64,000 bases of DNA, taken from the NCBI RefSeq assembly GCF_003112435.1, contig NZ_BDOQ01000002.1, positions 450,654-514,653 of the forward strand, in the 5' to 3' direction. Position 1 is the stretch's first letter, and every line of letters begins with the position of its first letter. Below are positions 27,477 through 35,308 of the stretch, piece after piece. The notes beneath the pieces were generated by a model. That model had not been told where the DNA came from and ran no database searches. It saw nothing but the letters and a program-made list of their open reading frames with translations. A program made the translations under genes and the position numbers. The DNA is from Novimethylophilus kurashikiensis. Its GTDB lineage: Bacteria > Pseudomonadota > Gammaproteobacteria > Burkholderiales > Methylophilaceae.

Positions 27477-28355
27477 TTAAATGTGTTCGGTAGCGATCGG
27501 CAGCGCTTCGCGACGCACGATCTTCTTAGCGGCCGCCCCCTTGAGCGCGCCCCTCATGTCGTCCACCCAGACGATGGCCCCGGTGGGACAGCGTTCGATG
27601 GGCTTGCGGGTCGATAAATCATTCTTTTCGTAATCGATAACGGCCAAGTTATTAACGAGGCTAATAAGGCCGGGTTCGGCGTCAGCCACGCAGCGGCCGC
27701 AAGCGGTGCAGGCCACTTCGCAATAGTTTTCGGCGATATCACCTTCGGCCAAGCTCTTGCAGGCCACCCACAGGTGATGTGAAACGGGTTGGATGGAGAA
27801 CAGGCCCTTGGGGCAGATGTCTACGCAATCGTTGCAGGCCGTGCACTTGGCGGCGTCTACCACCGGCAAGCCGAATTCGTTCATATGGATGGCGTCGAAC
27901 TCGCACACATCGGCGCAGTCGGCCAAGCCAAGGCAACCCCAGGCACAAGCCTTGCCGCCGCCACCGGCCACAGCTGCGGCACGGCAGGATGACAGGCCTT
28001 CGTAATGGGCGCGCATGGTGGCCACGTGCTTGCCGCCGGCGCAGGCCAGACGAGCTATGCGTTTTTCCTCGTCGGCGAGTTCCATGCCCAAAAACTTGGC
28101 GATCGCAAGGTTCTGGTCGGGTGCGTTTACCGTGCACTTGGCTGGATTCAATTCGCCTTCCACCACCTTCTCGGCAAAGTTGCGGCAGCCGGCTGTTCCG
28201 CATGCCCCGCAGTTGGAATGGGGCAGCATTTCCTCGACCTCGCCGATCTGAGGATTTTCGTAGACGTAAAGCCTGCGGCTGGCGAATGCCAGCAAGGCTG
28301 CCAGGGCAATGCCCAGCACCGCCATAAAAGTACCTGCGATCAAGATTGTTGCCAT
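27477..28355 (-). CDS. rnfB: Rnf complex subunit RnfB, ferredoxin-side iron-sulfur protein, long form
   Basis: A 292-residue protein, against about 190 for E. coli RsxB. An N-terminal membrane helix (ILIAGTFMAVLGIALAALLA) is followed by the RnfB-specific cluster motif SNCGACGTAGC with a fourth Cys at PAKC. Then come a ferredoxin pair, CAWGCLGLADCADVC and CTACNDCVDICPKGL, and a further Cys group (CEVACTACGRC, then RCPTGAI). That makes room for about four [4Fe-4S] clusters, as in the long RnfB of clostridia and methanogens. It accepts electrons from ferredoxin and feeds the membrane core. It is the first gene of the operon, divergent from the LysR gene, and lies directly upstream of nifJ, a ferredoxin-reducing enzyme. 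Confidence 0.94.
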   Translation of the reverse strand: MATILIAGTFMAVLGIALAALLAFASRRLYVYENPQIGEVEEMLPHSNCGACGTAGCRNFAEKVVEGELNPAKCTVNAPDQNLAIAKFLGMELADEEKRIARLACAGGKHVATMRAHYEGLSSCRAAAVAGGGGKACAWGCLGLADCADVCEFDAIHMNEFGLPVVDAAKCTACNDCVDICPKGLFSIQPVSHHLWVACKSLAEGDIAENYCEVACTACGRCVADAEPGLISLVNNLAVIDYEKNDLSTRKPIERCPTGAIVWVDDMRGALKGAAAKKIVRREALPIATEHI

Positions 28356-28442
28356 ACCGCTTTATCCTGTTGAAATACCTGAGTGTTTTAATCAGACTTT
28401 TTCATCCTTGTTACGAGCGCAGGCTAAATAAAGTTTCACTAT

Positions 28443-28471
28443 TTGACGATACAATTGTTTCAATCCATAGT
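28443..28471 (+). promoter_or_regulatory. Likely sigma-70 promoter of the LysR-type regulator
   Basis: TTGACG (28443-28448), a 17-base spacer and CATAGT (28466-28471) lie 28 bases before the GTG start. The whole 144-base divergent spacer is AT-rich and must also hold the rnf operon promoter, so LysR binding here is expected. Confidence 0.45.
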
Positions 28472-28499
28472 ATTAAAAAACTTAATTTAGGAGTTTCAA

Positions 28500-29489
28500 G
28501 TGGCTGAGAATCAGAATTTTTATTACAAGAAAAACCGGTTGAAACAGCTGCGCGCATTCCAGCAAGTGGCCCGCAGCGGTAGCGTGACGTTGGCTGCGGA
28601 AAAGCTTTTCCTGAGCCAACCTTCAGTGTCTTTGCAGCTTCAGGCGCTGGAGCGGGAATTAGGAGTAACGCTGTTCGAGCGGCTGGGATCGAGCATGAAG
28701 CTTACGCCGCAAGGAGAAGTGCTTTATCAGATTGCCCAGCCGCTGGTGGAAGGCATAGATCAGCTCGAAGAAACCTTCGCCGCCGCCTTCGGCCACATCG
28801 ATTCCGGTGAGATCAACATCGGAGCAGGCGAATCCACCATCCTCTACATCATGCCCGAGCCGGTACGGCGCTTTACCAGAGCCCACCCCAACGTCCGTCT
28901 CAAGATGCAAAACGTCACCGGCCGCGACGGCCTGCGCATGCTGCGCGCTGACGAAATCGACTTTGCAGTCGGCTCAATGCTCGAAGGTGCCGACGACATC
29001 CAGTACGAACCCGTCGTCACCTACGACCCCATGCTCATCACGCCGATGGATCATCCGCTGGCCGGAAAGGAAGACGTGACTCTGGCGGATATCAGCCCTT
29101 ATGGATTAATTCTGCCGCCGCGCCACCTCTCCACCTGGCGTATCGTCGACTACGCATTTCAGCAACGCGGATTGAGCTACAACGTCACGCTGGAAGCCGG
29201 TGGCTGGGAAGTCATTAAGAAATACGTGGAGCTAGGAATGGGCATCTCCATCGTCACGGACATCTGCCTCACCGGCCAGGAAAAAGTCGCCAAAATGCCG
29301 CTGAATAAATACTTCCCGAGACGCAGCTACGGCATCGTACAGCGGCGGGGAAAATACATTTCGCCGCAGGCGCAGAAGTTTATTGAGATCATGAGGGATT
29401 ACTATGCGGAACGGGGGGGAGCGGGGACGGATGGGGTGCCGGAGGAAGATCCGATTTCGGCGGGGGTGCTGGGGCCGGAAGGGTTTTAA
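28500..29489 (+). CDS. LysR-family transcriptional regulator divergent from the rnf-nifJ operon
   Basis: A 329-residue regulator. The N-terminal winged HTH (RLKQLRAFQQVARSGSVTLA through AEKLFLSQPSVSLQLQALER) spans about residues 12-70, followed by a periplasmic-binding-protein-like effector domain (EINIGAGESTILYIMPEP; GGWEVIKKYVELGMGISIV). The overall layout recalls CysB/Cbl-type regulators but the effector is unknown. The start is GTG at 28500 with AGGAG seven bases upstream. Its divergent position to rnfB makes it the prime candidate regulator of the ferredoxin operon. The last 25 codons are very GC-rich and Gly-rich, unlike the AT-rich gene that follows. Confidence 0.88.
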   Translation: MAENQNFYYKKNRLKQLRAFQQVARSGSVTLAAEKLFLSQPSVSLQLQALERELGVTLFERLGSSMKLTPQGEVLYQIAQPLVEGIDQLEETFAAAFGHIDSGEINIGAGESTILYIMPEPVRRFTRAHPNVRLKMQNVTGRDGLRMLRADEIDFAVGSMLEGADDIQYEPVVTYDPMLITPMDHPLAGKEDVTLADISPYGLILPPRHLSTWRIVDYAFQQRGLSYNVTLEAGGWEVIKKYVELGMGISIVTDICLTGQEKVAKMPLNKYFPRRSYGIVQRRGKYISPQAQKFIEIMRDYYAERGGAGTDGVPEEDPISAGVLGPEGF

Positions 29490-29537
29490 ATAGTTTTTTT
29501 AAATTCAGAGCGAGTAAGAACTTCTCTAAAGACAGCT

Positions 29538-30536
29538 ATGAACGATAAATATCCAGTGTTTCGTGTGGTTGATGGTAAGGAAGTGCAGATATCCTTGCAA
29601 GATTTGAAAAGGCCACATAAGACTGTCTGCGACGTTGCTACTGGGATGGTTCGAATTATTGAACTGACAGAAGAAGAAATGGCTCAGCAACAGGCAGACA
29701 AAGAGGCATGGGATACTGGTGAGCAAGAGCGGACTGAGCGAGAAAGAAAAGAGGCGGAAGAACAAGAAAGATTTCTTGACTCGCTTCGCTATGATTCAAG
29801 GCTAGTAGCTTTCATTGACATTTTAGGTTGGTCTAAAGCGGTTAACTCATCGGCAAAAAATGGGGCAGATACAGTAAAGGCACTAGGTCAAGCTCTAATT
29901 CCACTCAAGGCTTTTACTAATTTCATCGGAACTCTGGAATCCATAATGCCCGAAACCGGATGGCCCGGTGATCCGGTTATGAGTCATTTCTCAGACTCAG
30001 TGGTTTTGACAGTCAAAGATGATGTCATCGGTAGGCAACACCTTCTTCAAGCATTGCATGCCCTTTCGGCCAGTATGATCCGGCATGGTTTTTTGTTACG
30101 TGGAGGAATTGCTCGAGGTGATGTTTATCATCGAAATGGGATAATTTTTGGCCCAGCATTTATTGAAGCTCATCTACTGGAGAAGGATATTGCGTTCTAT
30201 CCACGAATTATTCTCTCGCCAGAATTGTCGCAGGAAACTGAAGGTTGGAGAGGAGTCATTGATCAGCCTTGGAGAAAAGACTCGGATGGATTAACGTTTT
30301 TTAACTTTTTACCACCTTTTTATAACAACCAATTCTTAAAAGATAATTCAGAGTTATGGCAAAGTCAGTTAATTCCAATTAGGACTCTAATAATCGATCA
30401 AGTCTCAAGGCATCGAAACGATAAAAATATTTATTCTAAATATCAATGGCTTGCTAAATACTTTGACGACATTTGCACTGAGAATCCACAAAGTGGAGTA
30501 AGCATAGTTTCTAAGGAATTGTTATTGTTTCAGTAA
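29538..30536 (+). CDS. Orphan protein with degenerate class III nucleotide-cyclase-like domain
   Basis: A 332-residue protein I cannot name. The first 45 residues are globular, then an acidic helical stretch (LTEEEMAQQQADKEAWDTGE to about 85) looks like a coiled coil. From about residue 90 the order of motifs matches a class III cyclase fold: VAFIDILGWSKAV where cyclases have the first metal Asp, HFSDSVVLTV at the second metal Asp, and LLRGGIARGDVYHRNGIIFG then PAFIEAHLLE in the place of G-I-x-x-G-x-V and G-D-x-V-N-x-A-A-R-L-E. The transition-state Asn and Arg are replaced, so activity is doubtful. No membrane segment is seen. The gene is visibly AT-rich, with ATA/TTA/AAT codons, compared with both neighbours, suggesting horizontal transfer. 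Confidence 0.75.
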   Translation: MNDKYPVFRVVDGKEVQISLQDLKRPHKTVCDVATGMVRIIELTEEEMAQQQADKEAWDTGEQERTERERKEAEEQERFLDSLRYDSRLVAFIDILGWSKAVNSSAKNGADTVKALGQALIPLKAFTNFIGTLESIMPETGWPGDPVMSHFSDSVVLTVKDDVIGRQHLLQALHALSASMIRHGFLLRGGIARGDVYHRNGIIFGPAFIEAHLLEKDIAFYPRIILSPELSQETEGWRGVIDQPWRKDSDGLTFFNFLPPFYNNQFLKDNSELWQSQLIPIRTLIIDQVSRHRNDKNIYSKYQWLAKYFDDICTENPQSGVSIVSKELLLFQ

Positions 30537-30540
30537 ATAC

Positions 30541-30556
30541 CAATTTAATTAAATTG
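30541..30556. repeat. Perfect AT palindrome just after the orphan gene
   Basis: CAATTTAATTAAATTG is a perfect 16-base palindrome 5 bases after the stop codon; CAATTTAATT recurs at 30574-30583. It may be part of a weak convergent terminator or a boundary of the AT-rich segment. Confidence 0.5.
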
Positions 30557-30610
30557 AGCCAAGTTTTATTGATCAATTTAATTTCACTGAATTGATGAAT
30601 TTCAGCTAAA

Positions 30611-31876
30611 TCATTCATATCGCCGCCACGCCTCAACCGCAAGTCCAGCCCCAATACTCCCAAACAAATCGCCCTCCATCCGCCTCGCATGAGGCAGGAA
30701 GGCGGCAATACGATCGCGTAGCATAGGTACGCCGCTGGCGCCGCCGGTGAAAAACACCGTATCCACCGCTTCACGCTGTACGCCGGCCTTTTTAAGCAAG
30801 GCACTCAAGGTATCGGCGATTTGCGCCACCAATACTTCCGACGCTTGCTCGAACTCGGCTCTGGTCAATGTGGGGCTGAGGCCGGGCTCTAGCCGGTCAA
30901 GATTGAGGGATGCGCTATCAGCCGCGGATAGCGTGATCTTGGCGTCTTCCACTTGCATGGCGAGCCAATGGCCGGTGCGTTCGCTGATGAGTTTGAACAG
31001 GCGGTCCAGGATTTCTGGCGATTCCGAAGCCGGGTACAGCTGTTGCAGATCGGTCCAAGTGCGGCGGGTGTAGACCTGGTTGATGGCGTGCCAGGTGGAG
31101 AGGTTCATATAGACGCTGGAGGGCATTTCCAGGCCGCGCTTGAGCTTGCTGCGATAGCCCAGCAGCGGCATGACGCCAGCCAGGCTGAGCTGCTTGTCGA
31201 AATTGGTCCCGCCGATATGCACGCCGCCGTTGGCCAGCAGGTCGTCGCGACGGTCGGTGGCTTTTGCTCTCTCCGGCGAGAGGCGGATCAGGGAAAAGTC
31301 GGAAGTCCCGCCGCCGATATCGGCGATCAGCACGAGTTCCTCGCGGTCAATCTGTTGCTCGTAGTGATACGCCGCCGCGATGGGTTCGTATTGGAAGCTT
31401 ACCTCGCGGAAACCAGTGGCTCGCGCGATGGCTTCGAGCGTGGCTTCAGCCTTGCTGTCGGCCTCGGTATCGTCGTCTACAAAAAACACCGGGCGTCCGA
31501 ATACGGCTTGGTCGAAAGAACGTCCTGCCGACGTTTCGGCGCGGTGCTTGAGTTCTGCGATGAACTGCGACAACAACTCCTTGTAAGGTAGCGGCCGTCC
31601 GTTAACTTCGGTGTGACCGTCCATCAAGTTGCTGCCGAGCAGGCTTTTCAAGGCGCGCATCAAGCGGCCTTCGTAGCCCTCCAGATATTCGTTGAGCCCG
31701 GCGCGGCCGACACTAACGGTATTTTCGTCTGCATTAAAAAAGATGACGGAAGGCAGGGTGATCTTGCCGTCCTCCAAAGGCAGCAAGGGCGACAGGCCGG
31801 GGTGCAGCCATCCCGCCGTGGAGTTGGACGTACCGAAATCGATGCCGCAGGCGCGGGCAGGAGCTTCAACAGACAT
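30611..31876 (-). CDS. yegD: Hsp70-family chaperone, YegD-like
   Basis: A 421-residue protein containing only the actin-like ATPase half of Hsp70. The phosphate 1 loop is ACGIDFGTSNSTAGWL, phosphate 2 is LVLIADIGGGTSDFSLIRL, and the adenosine region is VFFTGGASGVPMLRDRI. The C-terminal peptide-binding domain of DnaK is absent, as in E. coli YegD. The client or role of YegD proteins is not established. It is monocistronic here, convergent with the AT-rich orphan gene and divergent from a periplasmic protein gene. Confidence 0.9.
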   Translation of the reverse strand: MSVEAPARACGIDFGTSNSTAGWLHPGLSPLLPLEDGKITLPSVIFFNADENTVSVGRAGLNEYLEGYEGRLMRALKSLLGSNLMDGHTEVNGRPLPYKELLSQFIAELKHRAETSAGRSFDQAVFGRPVFFVDDDTEADSKAEATLEAIARATGFREVSFQYEPIAAAYHYEQQIDREELVLIADIGGGTSDFSLIRLSPERAKATDRRDDLLANGGVHIGGTNFDKQLSLAGVMPLLGYRSKLKRGLEMPSSVYMNLSTWHAINQVYTRRTWTDLQQLYPASESPEILDRLFKLISERTGHWLAMQVEDAKITLSAADSASLNLDRLEPGLSPTLTRAEFEQASEVLVAQIADTLSALLKKAGVQREAVDTVFFTGGASGVPMLRDRIAAFLPHARRMEGDLFGSIGAGLAVEAWRRYE

Positions 31877-32030
31877 GTGCGGAGAAAGTGCCTATGCGGC
31901 GGGATAAAACGGTCGCCGATACTACAGGGCTGGATATGACGAAGCAAGTTGGCCAGATAGGATGTGGGCGTAAGACTCCAGTGGTAGGATTCCAGTCCGG
32001 ATCGATCTTGCCAATGCCTAGGAAAAACGG

Positions 32031-32543
32031 ATGAATCTTGCAAAGACAATTCAAGTGCTGATGCCGATGCTCATGAGCTACACGGTCGCGGCCCATGCCG
32101 ATTGGGAATGGACAACATGGGGCATGCGTCCAGAGCAGGTGGTTGCGGCGTCTGCCGGCAAGGCACGGCTGGCAACCGAGGAAGAAATCAAGACCAACAC
32201 TCTAAAACAGTACGATCAGGTAGTTCGGGCTGCCAAGGCCTACGCGCCTTTCTCGATGGACGGCATTGCGTTCGATACCTGGTTTTACTTCGATCCGAAA
32301 ACAGATGCATTGATGTGCGTCAGGCTGATTCCGGAAAAAGACGCCTCACTGAAAACCATACGCAACCGTTTGGAATCGACCTACGGCCCGGAAACCACCG
32401 AAACCCACGAGAAATTATTTTCCGCTTTCTGGATCAACAAGATCATCTGGTCTAAAACCGACGAAATTACCCTGGAATATGGGGGTAGAGGGACTTCGCT
32501 CGAGTATTGCCAGCAAACTTCTCAACCAAAAATCGGCAATTAG
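32031..32543 (+). CDS. Hypothetical secreted protein
   Basis: A 170-residue protein I do not recognise. The start has a short basic end and a hydrophobic stretch ending in a plausible signal-peptidase site (SYTVAAHA, then DWEWTTWGMRP), so a periplasmic location is likely. The mature part is mixed alpha/beta with a repeated aromatic pattern (FDTWFYFDPKTDALMCVRL; FSAFWINKIIWSK). Two cysteines remain in the mature chain. AGGAAAAACGG precedes the ATG. It is divergent from yegD and has no operon partner. Confidence 0.7.
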   Translation: MNLAKTIQVLMPMLMSYTVAAHADWEWTTWGMRPEQVVAASAGKARLATEEEIKTNTLKQYDQVVRAAKAYAPFSMDGIAFDTWFYFDPKTDALMCVRLIPEKDASLKTIRNRLESTYGPETTETHEKLFSAFWINKIIWSKTDEITLEYGGRGTSLEYCQQTSQPKIGN

Positions 32544-32928
32544 CTTTCCTGGAATAGCACTTCTTTTTCTCGCAGCTCCAGCACTTTATCCCGCCTGTTG
32601 TCTTTACATCTGAAACAAATAATTCACATCCGGGCATGAATCTCATTCCCATCCAAATATCTCTGCATATTTGAAGTGTTTCAGAAGGCACTAGCGACGC
32701 CGTGCCCATTGATCCTAATCCATCAGTAATCCCCAATACACGGGATTCAGAAGAATCAATCCGTTTTTCAATACGCGCTCGCCCGTATAGGCACAAAAGA
32801 TGTGCTTGAGTAACTTGAATACGCGAGTTGTGCCGTAGAGATGCGTCGAACTAGCACAGCCGCAGCGAGGCTGGAGTATTCGGCACAGGCGCTACTCATC
32901 AATGTTTATCAAAAAAGGAGCGGAAATC
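32544..32928. other. 385-base gap before the Tad locus, no convincing gene
   Basis: The stretch is mixed in composition and carries a minus-strand open frame (32467-32796, TTG start, Cys-rich end) with no recognisable domain. It probably contains the promoter of the flp pilin gene, but I cannot point to convincing -35/-10 elements. Confidence 0.4.
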
Positions 32929-33147
32929 ATGCCAAGCATTTTCAAGTTCATCGTGGGATTCCTGAAAGACGAAGAGGGCGTTACCGCCATCGAATACGGG
33001 TTGATTGCCGCATTGATCGCAGTCGTGATCATTGTGTCGGCAGCACTGGTTGGGAATCGCCTGGACTGCGTGTTCAACCACATCGCCAACTGCTTGACCA
33101 ATGCAGGTTGCGGTGCGCTCAACTGCGGCGGCGGAGCAGGAGCCTAA
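32929..33147 (+). CDS. flp: Flp-family type IVb pilin
   Basis: A 72-residue prepilin. The start at 32929 follows AAAAAAGGAG by eight bases. A 19-residue leader ends with DEEG, cleaved before VTAIEYGLIAALIAVVIIVS, the classic Flp motif with Glu at +4 and Tyr at +5 and a single hydrophobic helix. The mature C-terminus is unusual: it holds four cysteines (DCVFNHIANC, GCGALNC) and a Gly-rich end, where most Flp pilins have none. It is the first gene of the Tad cluster, and its product should be processed by the prepilin peptidase encoded next. Confidence 0.93.
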   Translation: MPSIFKFIVGFLKDEEGVTAIEYGLIAALIAVVIIVSAALVGNRLDCVFNHIANCLTNAGCGALNCGGGAGA

Positions 33148-33205
33148 CAGGCTTCGACCCCGGTCAATCATCCTTGGCCGGGGTTCGAGTTTGCAGGGAG
33201 AAACC

Positions 33206-33796
33206 ATGGACTATGCCATTGCACAACAACTTGCTGCGGCGCTTCTCGCCTCACTAGGGTTGTTGTTGTTCATCGCCACCTGGATCGATCTCAAAAGCCA
33301 TCGCATTCCCAATGCGCTCGTCCTCTTGGGGATTCTGATCGGTGTATTGGGAAACGGCCTGGCACCGGCTGGATTCGGTTTCAACAGCGAAGTGCTGCCA
33401 GGCGGGCTGGGCTGGTGGATGGCGTTCAAGGGCATGGGCTACGGTCTGATGATGATGCTTCCGTTCTACGTGCTGCGCGCCATGGGAGCAGGGGACGTGA
33501 AACTCATGGCGATGGTCGGCGCCTATGTCGGACCGGGAACGGTCATCGGCGTTGTCGTTTCGACGTTTGTGATTGGCGGAATCATGGCCCTCGTGGTTGC
33601 GGCCAGGTCCGGCGAACTCAATCGCGTGCTTGAGAACGTTCGATGGGCATTGTTCGGTTTCATGATGAAAAGTAGTACAGGGCAAATCACCAACATGAGC
33701 GAAGGCACCGCTACATCGCAGATCAAGTTGCCTTATGCCCTGGCCATTTCACTAGGCACCTTGTGGTGGCTGGCATGGCAACGAATGTCGGGATAG
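33206..33796 (+). CDS. cpaA: Prepilin peptidase TadV/CpaA
   Basis: A 196-residue A24-family aspartic protease of the inner membrane that cleaves the Flp leader. The two catalytic aspartates are seen in WIDLKSHRIPNALV (about residue 27) and GAGDVKLMAMVGAYVGPG (GxGD motif, about 96). It has about six hydrophobic segments and no N-methylating domain, as expected for the Tad type. The ATG at 33206 follows CAGGGAG; the longer frame upstream overlaps the pilin gene. Confidence 0.92.
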   Translation: MDYAIAQQLAAALLASLGLLLFIATWIDLKSHRIPNALVLLGILIGVLGNGLAPAGFGFNSEVLPGGLGWWMAFKGMGYGLMMMLPFYVLRAMGAGDVKLMAMVGAYVGPGTVIGVVVSTFVIGGIMALVVAARSGELNRVLENVRWALFGFMMKSSTGQITNMSEGTATSQIKLPYALAISLGTLWWLAWQRMSG

Positions 33797-33945
33797 TGCT
33801 TCAGTCGGTCTGAATTGGCCGAATGAAGAAATAACAACAAAACCTGGGAGCCACCTGGGCGTGGATAAGAATAACAAGGCACTCGAATAAACAAACAGCA
33901 CGTGTTTTCCATTTGCACGTGCCTAAACAGGGAAAGTGCAAGATC

Positions 33946-35274
33946 GTGGAAACCAGCGTGAGCGAACAACCTCCAGCGCTCAAGATCGAGCGGCGCGCAT
34001 CGCAGATGCCGCAGCAGCCTCGTACCATCGAGGAAACCGGCCTCAGCTTCCGTTTTCTGGTGGAGTTGCTGACCAAGGAGCTTTATCTGCGCGGGCAAAT
34101 GCGCTTGCTGGACCTCGTGGATTACGCTCGCTTGCCAGTCACCGTGCTGGAACCGCTGCTTTCCTTCATGCGCAGCGAGCGCATGTGCGAAGCCGTCCGC
34201 AGCGGCGGGGCCGAGACTTCCATCTCGTACAATTTGACCGATCTCGGCCGCGATCGCGCCGAGGAGTTCCTGCAAAAAAGCCAGTACGTGGGCCCGGCTC
34301 CGGTCAGCCTGCACGATTATGTGGAGCAGGTGCACAAACAGTCCGTCGCAACGATGGGCGTCACACGCGACAAGCTGGCACAAGCATTTTCGGGCATCGT
34401 TATCAACGAAGGCATCCTCAAGCAATTCGGTGCCGCCATGAATTCCGGGCGCGCCATTTTCGTCTACGGCCCAGCGGGCAGCGGCAAGACTTTCATGGCG
34501 GAACATCTGGCCGGACTGCTAAGCGGCAACGTCGCAGTCCCGCATGCCATCGTCATCGATAACGAAGTCATCCAGGTGTTCGATCCGCTCATCCACCAGC
34601 CCATTTTGCCGCCGACCAACGGCAATAGCCTGGGGCTGGAACTCGACCGCCGCCGCTCCAGTGACGATCGCTGGGTGATGTGCCACCGCCCGGTGGTCAA
34701 GACCGGCGGCGAACTCACGCTTTCCATGCTTGACCTCGATTTCGACATGGGCTCGCGCTTCTACCAGGCACCGCCACAGGTCCGCGCCAACAACGGGCTG
34801 CTTATCATCGACGACCTAGGCCGCCAATTGGCACCCGCCATCGACATCATGAACCGCTGGATCGTCCCGCTGGATCGCCGCGTGGACTATCTCGCGCTGC
34901 ATACGGGCAAGAAATTCATGCTGCCGTTCGACGTCATCGTGGTGTTCTCCACCAATATGCCGCCCAGCAAGCTCGCCGATGAGGCCTTTCTGCGCCGTCT
35001 CGGCTACAAGATCTACGTGGGCGCCATCAGCGAACACGAATACCGCACCATCGCCCGCCAGGTGTGCGATGAGCTGGATGTGCCTTACAGCGAAACAGGC
35101 GTCGACTACTTGCTTTACGAACGCCACTTCAAGGAAGGCCGGCCGCTGTACGCCTGCATTCCCCGAGACATCATCCAGCAGTTGCGGGATATCGCGCGCT
35201 ACGAGGGGGTAGCGCCGGAATTGAACCGAGACATGCTGGATTGGGCTTGGAACAACTACTTTACCCACGACTGA
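33946..35274 (+). CDS. AAA-type ATPase of unknown role inside the Tad locus
   Basis: About 442 residues from a GTG preceded by GGGAAAG; a TTG at 33913 would add 11 residues. Residues 25-115 look like a winged-helix-type module (LVELLTKELYLRGQMRLLDL). The AAA core follows, with Walker A YGPAGSGKTF (about 175), Walker B LLIIDDLGRQ (about 285), sensor 1 VVFSTNMPPSK and arginine-finger-like FLRRLGYKI. Such 'ATPase with chaperone activity' genes recur in proteobacterial Tad loci, but they are distinct from TadA and TadZ and I know of no assigned function. It lies between the peptidase and cpaB genes. Confidence 0.82.
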   Translation: METSVSEQPPALKIERRASQMPQQPRTIEETGLSFRFLVELLTKELYLRGQMRLLDLVDYARLPVTVLEPLLSFMRSERMCEAVRSGGAETSISYNLTDLGRDRAEEFLQKSQYVGPAPVSLHDYVEQVHKQSVATMGVTRDKLAQAFSGIVINEGILKQFGAAMNSGRAIFVYGPAGSGKTFMAEHLAGLLSGNVAVPHAIVIDNEVIQVFDPLIHQPILPPTNGNSLGLELDRRRSSDDRWVMCHRPVVKTGGELTLSMLDLDFDMGSRFYQAPPQVRANNGLLIIDDLGRQLAPAIDIMNRWIVPLDRRVDYLALHTGKKFMLPFDVIVVFSTNMPPSKLADEAFLRRLGYKIYVGAISEHEYRTIARQVCDELDVPYSETGVDYLLYERHFKEGRPLYACIPRDIIQQLRDIARYEGVAPELNRDMLDWAWNNYFTHD

Positions 35275-35308
35275 CCGGGGCCGGAAAAGATAACGAAGGA
35301 GACTTTCA

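Noticed and set aside
32467..32796. Minus-strand frame of 109 codons with a Cys-rich end (KCWSCEKKKCYS)
   Set aside because: TTG start, no ribosome-binding site, overlap with the end of the secreted-protein gene and no recognisable family. It could be a gene remnant, but I cannot support it.
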